This document shows, piece by piece, positions 35,327-44,642 of a DNA stretch of 64,000 nucleotides. The translations under genes and the position numbers were made by a program. The first letter of the stretch is position 1. Each line of letters opens with the position of its first letter. Under the pieces are notes generated by a model. That model was not told the DNA's origin, ran no database searches, and saw only the letters and a list, made by a program, of their open reading frames with translations. This DNA comes from Pseudobdellovibrionaceae bacterium (GTDB lineage Bacteria; Bdellovibrionota; Bdellovibrionia; Bdellovibrionales; UBA1609). The stretch lies in contig CP060220.1 of the NCBI GenBank assembly GCA_023898385.1, positions 1,488,001 through 1,552,000 on the forward strand, written 5' to 3'.

Positions 35327-38141
35327 ACACCTAAAACTCATTCAACATTCGCTTTTGACTGGGCTCGTAGCCCTGGCCTTCGTGTATTGCCCCCTTGCTT
35401 TGGCGGCCATCACGTTCAAAGGTGTCGCTAAGGATAAGCAACAAGCCATTCAAAAAGAGGTTCCAGAAGCATTCAACGGCCGCTGGTCAATGCAAAGCGT
35501 GGACAAAATAATCACAATACTGATGCTTTCTGACCTATACGAACACGCCAGAGTTTACCGCCAATCCGGAAGGGACTTGATCGTCGAAGCCACGCCCTTG
35601 AGTAAAATTAGAAACATCACCTTCAGCGGCTCTCAAGTCTTTACAGAACGAGAAATCATGATCGCCCTGGGTCTTAAAGCGGACATGAAATTTGACAGAG
35701 AAAAAGTAGTTACAGCTGGTGAGCGCCTAAAAAACAAATACGGCTCAATGGGGTATTTTTCAACAAAGGTGGAAGTTGAATTCAAACCTGCTGACAGCCA
35801 AACTATGGATATTCACTTCAGCCTATCTGAAGGCGTTCAGTGCGAAATACAAAGAATTTCCATAAACGGTGAAAACCCTAAACTTATTAATAACCTTAAC
35901 AAATCATTAGACCGATTTATTGGCGATCCCTTATCAAACCAAACACTTGAAGGCATACAAAGACGAATAGACGATTTTTTTACGGGCAAGCGATACCTTC
36001 AAGTGCAATTGGCTGAAGATGAAATCTCGTACAATTCTGACAAGACAAAGGCAACCCTAAAATACACGCTCAATAATCCCTACCGATTTGAGTTTATTTT
36101 TTACGGAAATGACAGCTTCTCAACATCAGAACTGCTTCGAGCCCTTAAAATTGACGAAATCAACAGAGAAGGCGACGACCCCACGACAAAGATTATTCAA
36201 AACCTAAAGGCATACTATCTCGCTGAAGGCTTTGCCCATGTGCAGATCTCTTACACCATTAATGATGAACAAAAAGATTTTGTTAAACAATTAAAAATAG
36301 ACATCAACGAAGGACCTAAAGTACGCATCCGAGAAATTGAAGTCTCTGGAAGAATTTCGAGGCCATCTAAATTTTATGAAAATTTCGTAAAGAAGAACAG
36401 CACCTCCTTGGTTCGAACTGGATACTACAATCGTAACGATCTGGACCTTGGCTACAAAAATCTCATCACGTCTCTTCACAACGAAGGGTATGTAAGAGCC
36501 AAAGTTCAATCTGCCCGAATTGAGTACGAACAAAAAAAATCTGTCGTAAAAGTATTGCTAGTGATTGATGAAGGCCCACTTACCCAGGTCCGAAAGATTT
36601 CATTTGTTGGCAACGAGAACTTTTCCCGCGAAATCTTACTCAATGAGATCACCCTCTCGCCCAATGCCCCCCTTCGCCTCAATGAGCTGGATGCGAGTAT
36701 TCAAATGATTCAGCAGTTCTACCAAAACCAAGGCTATCTTGAAGCAAATATTACTAATAAAACCACAGACCTTGTGTCGTACAACGACACCGGGTCGCTG
36801 GCTAACGTAAAATTTGAAATCTACGAAGGCCCAAAAATCTATGTTTCATCCATCGTCATAGAAGGCAACGGCTTTACAAAAGACTACGTCATTCTGCGAA
36901 ACTTGAGCTTCGACGCTGGTGACTTATTGTTGCCAGATAAAATTCGAGAATCGATTTCACGAATTAACCGACTTGGTATATTCGCCCAGACCGATATTCG
37001 AACAATCGAAGCGGGCACCATGGTGTCGCAGCGGACCGTGCTAATTACTGTCGTTGAGAGAAACCCCGGCCTTTTTCGCTTCGGCGTGGGCGTACTGAGT
37101 CGCGGAGAATCGGATTTGACAGTGAGAGGCTTCACTGGGGTCTCATATAGCAACATTAATGGGACTGCGCGAGCTATCACGGGTCGAGTTGATATTGCCA
37201 CCAACATTCAACGAGAAAACAAATATCCTGAAAACGATATTATAGTTGGATACCTCGAACCATTTTTATTTGGCTCCCTCTACCGTGGACGCCTCAACTT
37301 GTCACGCACTCAGGATGCCCGAGACCACACGGATAAGTATGCCCAAATCACTGAGTCCAACGAGATTGATGTGTTTATTGAACGGGACCTCAGCGAACGG
37401 GTAAAATTCACTTGGACTCTTTGGAACTTAGATTCTTCTCGGGTTTTTCAAAATCCCGACCCGCCGCCTGTGGTGTACGAGCCCTCCGTGTTCCAAGTGG
37501 TCACTATTGGTCCAAGTATTGATGTTGATTTTCGCGACAATCCCTTTTTGCCCACTAAAGGGTTTTTAACGCGACTTAGTTTAGACTATTCAGATCCTTC
37601 ACTTGGTGGCTCTGAGAATATTCAGTTTTTCAAAGGTGAGGCATCTCATACAGGGTATCTCAGGCTTGGCTCGCCCCGATTTATCTGGGCCAACTCCGTA
37701 CGTGGCGGGTATCTTGAAAATATTAGTCCGGCTGATGGAAGTGGCGTGCCCCTCAAATATTCATTCTTCCTCGGCGGCGCTTCGACGATTCGGGCCTTCA
37801 GTGGGCGCGATTACGACAACCGAATTCCTTACCCAAGTCAATTTAGTGATTTTGATGAACGAACTTTGGTGAAAACTAACAGCAACTATTATTTGCTCAA
37901 ATCAGAATTGCGTTTTCCGATTTACGGCATGTTTGGAGGAGTTGTATTTTACGATGCCGGCCAAGTAAACGTGGCTGACAGTGATTTCACTCAAATAGGG
38001 GCTCTCAGGCAAGCCGTTGGCTTTGGATTTCGTTTTAATACACCAGTTGGCCCGGTAAGCCTTGACCTCGGATATGAGGTCAATCCACCCGACGACCTAG
38101 AACCTCAAAAGAGTTTTCACTTTTCTATTGGAACCTTCTGA
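35313..38141 (+). CDS. Omp85-family outer-membrane assembly protein with about seven POTRA domains
   Basis: The 942-residue protein has a signal peptide (1-31, ending LALA). About seven POTRA-like units lie between residues 32 and 595, each with the beta-alpha-alpha-beta-beta pattern (for example VRKISFVGNENFSREILLNE and IRNITFSGSQVFTEREIMIAL). A C-terminal 16-strand barrel follows, with FLPTKGFLTRLSLDYSD and a lid-loop motif IRAF in place of the usual VRGF/VRGY. The last residue is phenylalanine. BamA usually has five POTRAs and TamA three. Coupling to tamB suggests a TamA-like role, but it could be the main BamA. The start is a TTG inside the tamB end. Confidence 0.85.
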   Translation: MNLSKHLKLIQHSLLTGLVALAFVYCPLALAAITFKGVAKDKQQAIQKEVPEAFNGRWSMQSVDKIITILMLSDLYEHARVYRQSGRDLIVEATPLSKIRNITFSGSQVFTEREIMIALGLKADMKFDREKVVTAGERLKNKYGSMGYFSTKVEVEFKPADSQTMDIHFSLSEGVQCEIQRISINGENPKLINNLNKSLDRFIGDPLSNQTLEGIQRRIDDFFTGKRYLQVQLAEDEISYNSDKTKATLKYTLNNPYRFEFIFYGNDSFSTSELLRALKIDEINREGDDPTTKIIQNLKAYYLAEGFAHVQISYTINDEQKDFVKQLKIDINEGPKVRIREIEVSGRISRPSKFYENFVKKNSTSLVRTGYYNRNDLDLGYKNLITSLHNEGYVRAKVQSARIEYEQKKSVVKVLLVIDEGPLTQVRKISFVGNENFSREILLNEITLSPNAPLRLNELDASIQMIQQFYQNQGYLEANITNKTTDLVSYNDTGSLANVKFEIYEGPKIYVSSIVIEGNGFTKDYVILRNLSFDAGDLLLPDKIRESISRINRLGIFAQTDIRTIEAGTMVSQRTVLITVVERNPGLFRFGVGVLSRGESDLTVRGFTGVSYSNINGTARAITGRVDIATNIQRENKYPENDIIVGYLEPFLFGSLYRGRLNLSRTQDARDHTDKYAQITESNEIDVFIERDLSERVKFTWTLWNLDSSRVFQNPDPPPVVYEPSVFQVVTIGPSIDVDFRDNPFLPTKGFLTRLSLDYSDPSLGGSENIQFFKGEASHTGYLRLGSPRFIWANSVRGGYLENISPADGSGVPLKYSFFLGGASTIRAFSGRDYDNRIPYPSQFSDFDERTLVKTNSNYYLLKSELRFPIYGMFGGVVFYDAGQVNVADSDFTQIGALRQAVGFGFRFNTPVGPVSLDLGYEVNPPDDLEPQKSFHFSIGTF

Positions 38142-38944
38142 AGAACACTAAAGTAAATGGGCCCCTGCCCCTGACATTGATCGGGCAAGATGATCCAACC
38201 ATGCTCTGTTGGTTCGCCACATTCAGATCCCACTCTTTCGACTGTCACTGTGTTTGGTTTCTTTTTTAGATACTTTGATATCACCTGGTCATTTTCTAGA
38301 GGAGAAATTGTACAAGTGCTATAAACCAAACGCCCACCTGGTTTCAACACTTGCACGCCAGCACAAAGCAGTGCGTACTGTCGCTGCGCCAAGTACTTTG
38401 TCCGCTTCAATGACCACTGCGCCAATTCCGCCGGCCGACTCAATAGATGTTGCTCTCCAGAACAAGGAGCATCTAACAGCACCCGGTCAAAGGCCTCGGG
38501 TTCGTACATCCCCCACCGGCTAGAATCAAAGTGAGTGGTTCGAACCTGTGACAGGACGCTTTCAGGCAGCTGTTCTTTTAAAACTCGGTTAAGCCGAGAC
38601 AAACGTTGTTTAGACAAATCATTGAGCACAAATTTGGCCTCACCCTCCACAGAAAAGATCATGGCCAATGCCTTACCGCCAGGAGCCGAACACATATCTA
38701 GAACGCGATTGCCTGGTTTGACTTGCAAAGCAGCGGCCGGCATCAATGATGCCGGGTCCAGTTCATAGGGTAATGAGCGAGTATCAGAAAATGGCGACGG
38801 CAACGATACTTTTGCAGATGGCTGTTGCAACGACGCCTTCAACTTAATCCACCGTTCCCCCCAAACGCCTTCATAATACCGAGTAAAGGCCTCAGGCCCT
38901 CGCTTCACATCTTTGTCGGCTTTGTTCGATTTAGTTTTTGCCAC
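38117..38944 (-). CDS. RsmB/NOP2/SUN-family RNA m5C methyltransferase
   Basis: The 275-residue enzyme should methylate cytosine C5 in RNA using S-adenosylmethionine. It has LDMCSAPGGKAL (SAM binding, about 86-97), DAPCSGEQHL (release cysteine) and YSTCTISPLENDQ (nucleophilic cysteine). It lacks the N-terminal NusB-like domain of RsmB, so the target is probably not the RsmB site. The 3' end overlaps the convergent Omp85 gene by 25 bp. Confidence 0.88.
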   Translation of the reverse strand: MAKTKSNKADKDVKRGPEAFTRYYEGVWGERWIKLKASLQQPSAKVSLPSPFSDTRSLPYELDPASLMPAAALQVKPGNRVLDMCSAPGGKALAMIFSVEGEAKFVLNDLSKQRLSRLNRVLKEQLPESVLSQVRTTHFDSSRWGMYEPEAFDRVLLDAPCSGEQHLLSRPAELAQWSLKRTKYLAQRQYALLCAGVQVLKPGGRLVYSTCTISPLENDQVISKYLKKKPNTVTVERVGSECGEPTEHGWIILPDQCQGQGPIYFSVLQKVPIEK

Positions 38945-39176
38945 TGATATTACCTAGTTTCATGGCGCTAACACCTACCATCTCCACTTACTAAGATCCA
39001 GCCTCCTGAAAATTATCCTAAGACCATCGGCCAGATTTGGTGCCCAGCGCTTCAGAGCCCGCCCGAATGGTACCGACGAGCTCTTGAGTGAAGGCCAACT
39101 CGCCTGATCTCAGCCAAGGACAATGGCCTATTCATGCCAAGCCGGCAGTGGACCTTAATCAACTTGAGGAGATCCG

Positions 39177-40088
39177 ATGAAGGACCTTGGCTTATTGCTG
39201 GGAACGCTCCTGGCTTTTCATCTGCTTGGTTGTGCACCCGCAAACTTAGCTGCAGTGAACTCACATGTGGCTTTATCATCCAAAATCAACAGAGATGTCA
39301 TTTACGGAGACGACAACCGCCTTGATTTGTATGATGTGGCCGAACTTGAAACACTTCTTATTGCGCAATCAACTGTGGCCCTAATAAATTCTTCTCGGGT
39401 GTACTTTTCAGATAAAAGCTCAAAAGCAGTCATTACGGGGCAAAACTTCGGACAGCGCTATAACCTGTGTCCTGAAGAACCCTTTCGAGAACAAGACATT
39501 GCCGCATTTTGCTCTGGATTTCTCGTTACACCCAACACCATCGTCACTGCTGGCCACTGCATTCGATCTGAAAGCGACTGCAATCGCACCCTGTTTGTCT
39601 TTGATTTTGCGCTTGATGCGCCTTCCACCAGGCCGTTAGAAACTAGTAAAGAAAAAGTTTATAGCTGCAAACAGGTAGTTCACTCACAAGCTGAAGTCGG
39701 AGGAGCTGATTTTGCCGTCGTGACACTTGACCGTCCTGTGGTCGACCGACCTCCCCTACCCATGGCCTCGTCGTCAAAAACCAAAGCGGCTACCGAACTC
39801 ATCGTTGTGGGCCATCCATCAGGACTGCCCACAAAAGTAGCCTCGGGCGCACAGGTTCGCGAAGATAAAGAAGGATACTTTGTTGCCAATCTCGACACCT
39901 ACCAAGGCAATAGCGGTTCGGCCGTGTTCAATGCCAAAACCCATGAGGTTATGGGCGTTTTAGTGCGCGGTGAAACTGACTTCACTTTTAAAGGCAATTG
40001 CCGCGTCTCGCGAGTCTGCGAGAATGACCAATGCCGCGGCGAAGACGTCACTAAAATCAGTGAAGTTTTTGATTATTTACCTGAATAA
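39177..40088 (+). CDS. Lipidated trypsin-like serine protease
   Basis: The 303-residue protein has a lipoprotein signal (lipobox HLLGC, cysteine about residue 19) and a chymotrypsin-fold domain. The catalytic triad is visible: His in TAGHC (about 124), Asp in GADFAVVTLD (about 177) and Ser in YQGNSGSAVF (about 244). It resembles V8/glutamyl endopeptidase-like secreted proteases. Several cysteines suggest disulfides. AGGAGATC precedes the ATG. Surface proteases are common in predatory bacteria, but the substrate is unknown. Confidence 0.88.
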   Translation: MKDLGLLLGTLLAFHLLGCAPANLAAVNSHVALSSKINRDVIYGDDNRLDLYDVAELETLLIAQSTVALINSSRVYFSDKSSKAVITGQNFGQRYNLCPEEPFREQDIAAFCSGFLVTPNTIVTAGHCIRSESDCNRTLFVFDFALDAPSTRPLETSKEKVYSCKQVVHSQAEVGGADFAVVTLDRPVVDRPPLPMASSSKTKAATELIVVGHPSGLPTKVASGAQVREDKEGYFVANLDTYQGNSGSAVFNAKTHEVMGVLVRGETDFTFKGNCRVSRVCENDQCRGEDVTKISEVFDYLPE

Positions 40089-40127
40089 CACTTGACCCTT
40101 TTTGTCGACGGCAGTTAGCTGCTGTTT

Positions 40128-41432
40128 ATGCGTTATGTAGCAAGCCTAATCGGAGTCGTAGTCCTTATTGGGGTAGCCTGGTTGTTGTCGACGGACCGCA
40201 AAGCCGTTCGCGGACCTGTTGTATTTTGGGGTCTTGGCCTGCAGGCGGTGCTAGCTCTTTCTGTATTAGGAATTCCCGCATTAGAAGTGCCCGGGGTGCT
40301 TCGTTTTGTTTTTGACTACGCCAACGACGGTATCATGGCGCTGCTGGCGTTTACAGATAAAGGCAGTCAGTTTGTATTTGGTGATCTCGCCAACTCAAAT
40401 AAATTGGGTTTTATTTTTGCGTTTCAAGTTCTACCCACAATTATTTTTGTAGCCTCCTTTATGTCGATTCTCTATCACCTTGGCTTTATGCAGATAATCG
40501 TGCACGGCATTGCCTACATCATGCAACGAGTGCTGGGTACAAGTGGTGCTGAATCACTATCAGTGGCTGCTAATATTTTTGTTGGCCAAACCGAAGCACC
40601 TTTAGTGATTCGGCCCTATCTAGAAAAACTCACCCGATCAGAACTCTTTGCTGTAATGACAGGTGGTATGGCCACAGTAGCCGGCGGAGTTATGGCTGCC
40701 TATGTGGGTCTACTAAAAGACACTATCCCAGATATTGCTGGGCATCTACTCACGGCCAGTGTGATGTCGGCCCCTGCGGCTTTGGCTATTAGCAAAATCA
40801 TGTTTCCCGAAAAAGAAATCCCCGAAACCTTAGGGGATGTTCCAAAGACACCTGCCGAAAATCGGGAGCACCACAATATCATTGAGGCCGCGGCTTCTGG
40901 CGCCGCTGAAGGGCTGAAACTCGCCTTGAATGTGGCGGCCATGTTACTGGCATTTATCGCACTCATTGCCGCTGTAGACGCCTTGCTGGGAGTTATTGGG
41001 GGTTGGACTCAATTTTCAAACTGGGGCAAGGATTTGGTGCCAAAACTTTTGCAAACCAATTCCGATCCAAAACTAAGCCTGTCGTTGGTTTTAGGCTGGT
41101 TTTTTGCCCCACTGGCTTGGGTTATGGGAATCCCCTGGGAGGAAGCCGGATTAGCAGGTGCCCTATTGGGAGAAAAAATTATTTTAAATGAGTTTGTCGC
41201 CTACTTGCATTTATCGCAAGTCATGGCCCACATTAGCGAGCGAACCACCATCATACTCTCTTATGCCCTTTGCGGATTTGCTAACTTTTCGTCTATCGCC
41301 ATCCAGCTGGGTGGCATTGGCGCTCTAGCTCCTTCACGAAGACGAGACCTCGCCGAGCTGGGTATTCGTTCGGTGATTGGCGGTAGTCTGGCCGCATTTC
41401 TCACGGCCACCATCGCTGGGCTACTTATTTAA
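40128..41432 (+). CDS. Concentrative nucleoside transporter (NupC/CNT family)
   Basis: The 434-residue protein has about ten membrane segments and CNT signatures: VGQTEAPLVIRPYL, GGMATVAGGVMAAYVG and GFANFSSIAIQLGGIGALAP. CNT proteins import nucleosides with H+ or Na+. The ATG at 40128 has no strong ribosome binding site. The gene ends eight bp before a convergent gene. Confidence 0.92.
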   Translation: MRYVASLIGVVVLIGVAWLLSTDRKAVRGPVVFWGLGLQAVLALSVLGIPALEVPGVLRFVFDYANDGIMALLAFTDKGSQFVFGDLANSNKLGFIFAFQVLPTIIFVASFMSILYHLGFMQIIVHGIAYIMQRVLGTSGAESLSVAANIFVGQTEAPLVIRPYLEKLTRSELFAVMTGGMATVAGGVMAAYVGLLKDTIPDIAGHLLTASVMSAPAALAISKIMFPEKEIPETLGDVPKTPAENREHHNIIEAAASGAAEGLKLALNVAAMLLAFIALIAAVDALLGVIGGWTQFSNWGKDLVPKLLQTNSDPKLSLSLVLGWFFAPLAWVMGIPWEEAGLAGALLGEKIILNEFVAYLHLSQVMAHISERTTIILSYALCGFANFSSIAIQLGGIGALAPSRRRDLAELGIRSVIGGSLAAFLTATIAGLLI

Positions 41433-41439
41433 AAACTCT

Positions 41440-41997
41440 CTATTTTTGGTCCGTGACGAGACGTTGCGGAACAAGAAACAGTTCTGGCCAAGCTTTTTCT
41501 GCAAGCGACCAAACCGCAAACATGCCTGATGCGTATAAAAGTGTAGAGATCATTGATTGATTAAAAAACGGCAACGCTGCCACATAACATTGCACTAAAC
41601 CCTCGGCGGATTTGACATAAAGGCCACTTGTGGCCCAGACAAAGAAATTCGTAATGACAAAAAACAACAAAGCGGCCGAGAAAGAACCCGCAACTACCTT
41701 CAGCACACCGCTGGATGGACCCTTTTTAAACCAGGCCCGTCCGAAAAGCGCAATAACCACCAACGCCGAATAAGTGGCCACCATAGACAAGTGAAAGCCT
41801 AAAAATAAATCACCCAATAACATTGCAAGAACCGGTAAACCCACGGCCCAAAATGGGGATCGTGATTTTGCCCCAGCAAATAGCGCCACAGCAAGAACGG
41901 GAGTGAAGTTGGGAGGATGCGGAATCAAACGAGTCAATCCGACTACGACAACAAATAAGGCCAATCCCCACCACCTAATACTTTTTGCAGTTTCCAT
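41440..41997 (-). CDS. DUF6580-type integral membrane protein
   Basis: The 185-residue protein has five or six membrane segments. Conserved-looking segments are IPHPPNFTPVLAVALFAGA, MLLGDLFLGFH and FFVITNFFVWATSGLY, which I recognise as the DUF6580 pattern. The topology resembles substrate-binding subunits of ECF-type vitamin transporters, but no ATPase subunit is nearby. Function unknown. Confidence 0.7.
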   Translation of the reverse strand: METAKSIRWWGLALFVVVVGLTRLIPHPPNFTPVLAVALFAGAKSRSPFWAVGLPVLAMLLGDLFLGFHLSMVATYSALVVIALFGRAWFKKGPSSGVLKVVAGSFSAALLFFVITNFFVWATSGLYVKSAEGLVQCYVAALPFFNQSMISTLLYASGMFAVWSLAEKAWPELFLVPQRLVTDQK

Positions 41998-42166
41998 TGA
42001 TCTACCTCTCTACCCCACCTAAACCATGCGGGGCGGCACTTGCTAGGGAATAGAACTAGGACAGCGGTCTTGCACTGTCAAAGCTTTTACCAGACTTACC
42101 GTAAAGGACTCGACAGCTCCATCAATTTTGACTATTTCTTTTTGATCCAACAAGAAAGGCTTCGCC

Positions 42167-42916
42167 ATGACAATTCATAAATTGGTACTTCTGCGCCATG
42201 GGCAAAGTGAATGGAATAAAGAAAATCGTTTTACGGGCTGGACGGATGTGCCCCTCAGTGATCTGGGCCGCGAAGAAGCGCGACAAGCCGGTCGCCTCCT
42301 CAAAGCCGAAGGGTTTTCATTTGATGTTGCCTTCACTTCCGTTTTGAAAAGAGCCATCGGTACATTGTGGCTGGTTCTAGAAGAAATGGATCAAATGTAC
42401 ATTCCTGTGGTTAAAAACTGGCGTCTGAATGAACGCCACTACGGAAGCCTACAGGGACTCAACAAAAGGGAAACCGCTGACAAATACGGCGATGATCAGG
42501 TGTTTACTTGGCGTCGCAGCTACGATGTACCGCCGCCGCCCTTAGAGTCCACCGATCACCGCCATCCAGCATTTGACCCCCGATACCGAGATGTTCCACC
42601 GTCCGAGTTGCCAGCCGCCGAAGCCCTGAAACAAACAAAAGAGCGGGTCATGCCGTTGTGGGATCAAGTGATTGCAGAAGAGATTCGCGACGGCCTCAAT
42701 CTCATCGCAGCGGCCCATGGCAATAGCCTCCGCGCGCTCATTAAACATTTAGATAATGTCTCTGACGAAGACATTACCGAACTCAATATTCCCACTGGTA
42801 TTCCGCTAGTTTATGAGTTGGATCAAGACTTGAAACCCATCCGGCATTACTATCTTGGCGATAAAGAGGCCGCAGAAAAAGCTGCCGCTGCGGTGGCCAA
42901 TCAGGCAAAAAATTAA
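42167..42916 (+). CDS. gpmA: 2,3-bisphosphoglycerate-dependent phosphoglycerate mutase
   Basis: GpmA interconverts 3- and 2-phosphoglycerate in glycolysis and gluconeogenesis. The 249-residue protein has the phosphohistidine motif LLRHGQSEWN (H11), ENRFTGWTDVPLS, the acid/base segment LNERHYGSLQGLNK and the second histidine in AAAHGNSLRAL. An alanine/lysine-rich tail ends the protein. It stands alone between convergent genes. Confidence 0.95.
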   Translation: MTIHKLVLLRHGQSEWNKENRFTGWTDVPLSDLGREEARQAGRLLKAEGFSFDVAFTSVLKRAIGTLWLVLEEMDQMYIPVVKNWRLNERHYGSLQGLNKRETADKYGDDQVFTWRRSYDVPPPPLESTDHRHPAFDPRYRDVPPSELPAAEALKQTKERVMPLWDQVIAEEIRDGLNLIAAAHGNSLRALIKHLDNVSDEDITELNIPTGIPLVYELDQDLKPIRHYYLGDKEAAEKAAAAVANQAKN

Positions 42917-42925
42917 TAACACTTA

Positions 42926-43729
42926 TTACTTAAAATCCATAACCAAGTAGGCCCGCGCATTTTGAGAGCGTGGGTACTGAAAATGGGCTTTGCAGGCTCC
43001 CGGCCCGACCACTCCGTTAGTCAATGCCGCCAGGTGCTTCTCTCTCTGGGCACAGGTCAAAAGCGCCGCCTCCGAACCCGTCTGTACAAGCTGGGGCGCG
43101 GCCAATGCCTCCTCTGCAGTATTAGCATGACTGGCCAATATCACGGGATTATCTCCGAATAAAGGTACCAGAACCCGGAGATATGAATCGGGCCCACTCA
43201 ATGCCGCTCGCCCAACAAACTCATCAGAATCACTTAAAGGCTCACTGTAAACAAGCCGCGTCTGCCAGTGGGTGTGACCAAACTCCTCAAGATCACCCAG
43301 TACCTTTTCGGCCACCGTACCCACTGATCCGGCTAAATCATAGAAGGGCGTTAAATCAGTAGATTTCTCTGAAAAGCCAAGCCCCTTAAGTCTTTCTTGA
43401 AAAAGTTGGCCCCAAAGATAGACCCATCGCCCACTAAGAGTTCCCTCGCGGGGCGCCATCAACGCCACAGAAATAAATCGCCGATTGTCCTCAATCGACT
43501 CCTCGCCATAATGCAAGGCATATTTGTGAAGGGCTTTCTTCCAGGCTGCTATGGAAATTTTTTTGTGATGCCGATGCAGTGGCAATTCAAAGACTAAATA
43601 ACCCTTGGCCCCAGGTTTATAAGGATCCAGTGGCCTGACCGTGCTGTTCGACAAGATATCGTTGCAAATTGAACCCAACGCGACCTGAGAAAAGATAAAA
43701 AAAAGGCACAAAGCCAATATCTGCTTCAT
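42926..43729 (-). CDS. Exported hypothetical protein
   Basis: The 267-residue product has a signal peptide (1-19, ending ALGS). The mature part is mixed alpha/beta with two cysteine pairs (SICND, and TCAQRE with GACKAHF). No catalytic motif or family is recognised. It lies 31 bp downstream of a lipoprotein gene on the same strand and may share its transcript. Confidence 0.6.
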   Translation of the reverse strand: MKQILALCLFFIFSQVALGSICNDILSNSTVRPLDPYKPGAKGYLVFELPLHRHHKKISIAAWKKALHKYALHYGEESIEDNRRFISVALMAPREGTLSGRWVYLWGQLFQERLKGLGFSEKSTDLTPFYDLAGSVGTVAEKVLGDLEEFGHTHWQTRLVYSEPLSDSDEFVGRAALSGPDSYLRVLVPLFGDNPVILASHANTAEEALAAPQLVQTGSEAALLTCAQREKHLAALTNGVVGPGACKAHFQYPRSQNARAYLVMDFK

Positions 43730-43760
43730 GCCCTTTTTTCTGCAAGATAAGTACCATCAA

Positions 43761-44336
43761 TCAGTTGTCGGTAGATTCCGCCTTTTTTGCCGTATCATGC
43801 TTGCGAGAGGCCAGTTCGGCATCGCAAATCTCTAGCTTTTCTTCGTATTCGTCTTGGCGCTTTTGCAGGGTTTGCTTATAGCCCTTAAATCTTTTGATTC
43901 GATCTTTTAAAAATTCTTCAGAAACGCCTACAATTTTGTCTCTTTCATCGATGCCCACTTCCCACTCTTCTTCTTTATCAGTCACTCGGTCCATGGGCTC
44001 TGTCCACATCAGCTTACCGGTGCCACCATTTTCTTTTTTCGTCAAATCCACCCGACAGGTCTTAAGCGACCCATAAAGCCCCTTTGAGCCAAATTTACGG
44101 TTGCCGTACACCCGGTCTTCAAGGCTATATACCTCATTTTGCAAACGACGAAGCTCTTCGTTCATTTCGACCTTGCGCTGAACCACGAGGTTGCCATCTT
44201 TAATACCCAATTTGGTATCACCACTGACATTATTTTCACTCTTCATTTCTGTTTCAATTTTCTCCGCCTTGTGTGGATTACTCGAACAACCCACGACAGC
44301 CACAAATGCCAATATGACTAAACCCAGTAATCTCAT
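43761..44336 (-). CDS. Hypothetical lipoprotein
   Basis: The 191-residue protein has a lipobox VAVVGCSS (cysteine about residue 17). A lysine/glutamate-rich mature part follows, with helical segments (EELRRLQNEVYSLEDRVYGN, and DRIKRFKGYKQTLQKRQDEY). I chose the ATG at 44336 because GGAGGG precedes it and it starts the signal directly; an upstream start would add 22 residues. No family recognised. Confidence 0.65.
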   Translation of the reverse strand: MRLLGLVILAFVAVVGCSSNPHKAEKIETEMKSENNVSGDTKLGIKDGNLVVQRKVEMNEELRRLQNEVYSLEDRVYGNRKFGSKGLYGSLKTCRVDLTKKENGGTGKLMWTEPMDRVTDKEEEWEVGIDERDKIVGVSEEFLKDRIKRFKGYKQTLQKRQDEYEEKLEICDAELASRKHDTAKKAESTDN

Positions 44337-44642
44337 GAAAATGCCCTCCACGTGCAATCGACTAAAGGAACCATTATCACTGCCTCCCCTCATCGAAAAC
44401 AAGACTTTTTCAGCAAACCTGCACGTCTAACAGAAGGCCGCTCAACGACGCGACGCAATCAACGGCGTTGAGCCAACCTCCCCAAAACCCCTTTTTAGAT
44501 GTTTTGCGTCGAAAACTTCACATTCTTTTGGCATCGACTCGAATAAAACCGCACAATGGGATGAGAAGAGCGCGCCGTCGGGGTGTCACGATGTCACAGC
44601 TCGTAACTCTCAGCAACAATGAACGCAGGAGCTTGGCCCTTT
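44337..44642. other. Divergent intergenic region
   Basis: This 306-bp gap separates the divergent lipoprotein and aldehyde dehydrogenase genes and must hold promoters for both. I cannot single out a convincing promoter. A short frame across it shares sequence with the dehydrogenase start and is not supported. Confidence 0.35.
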
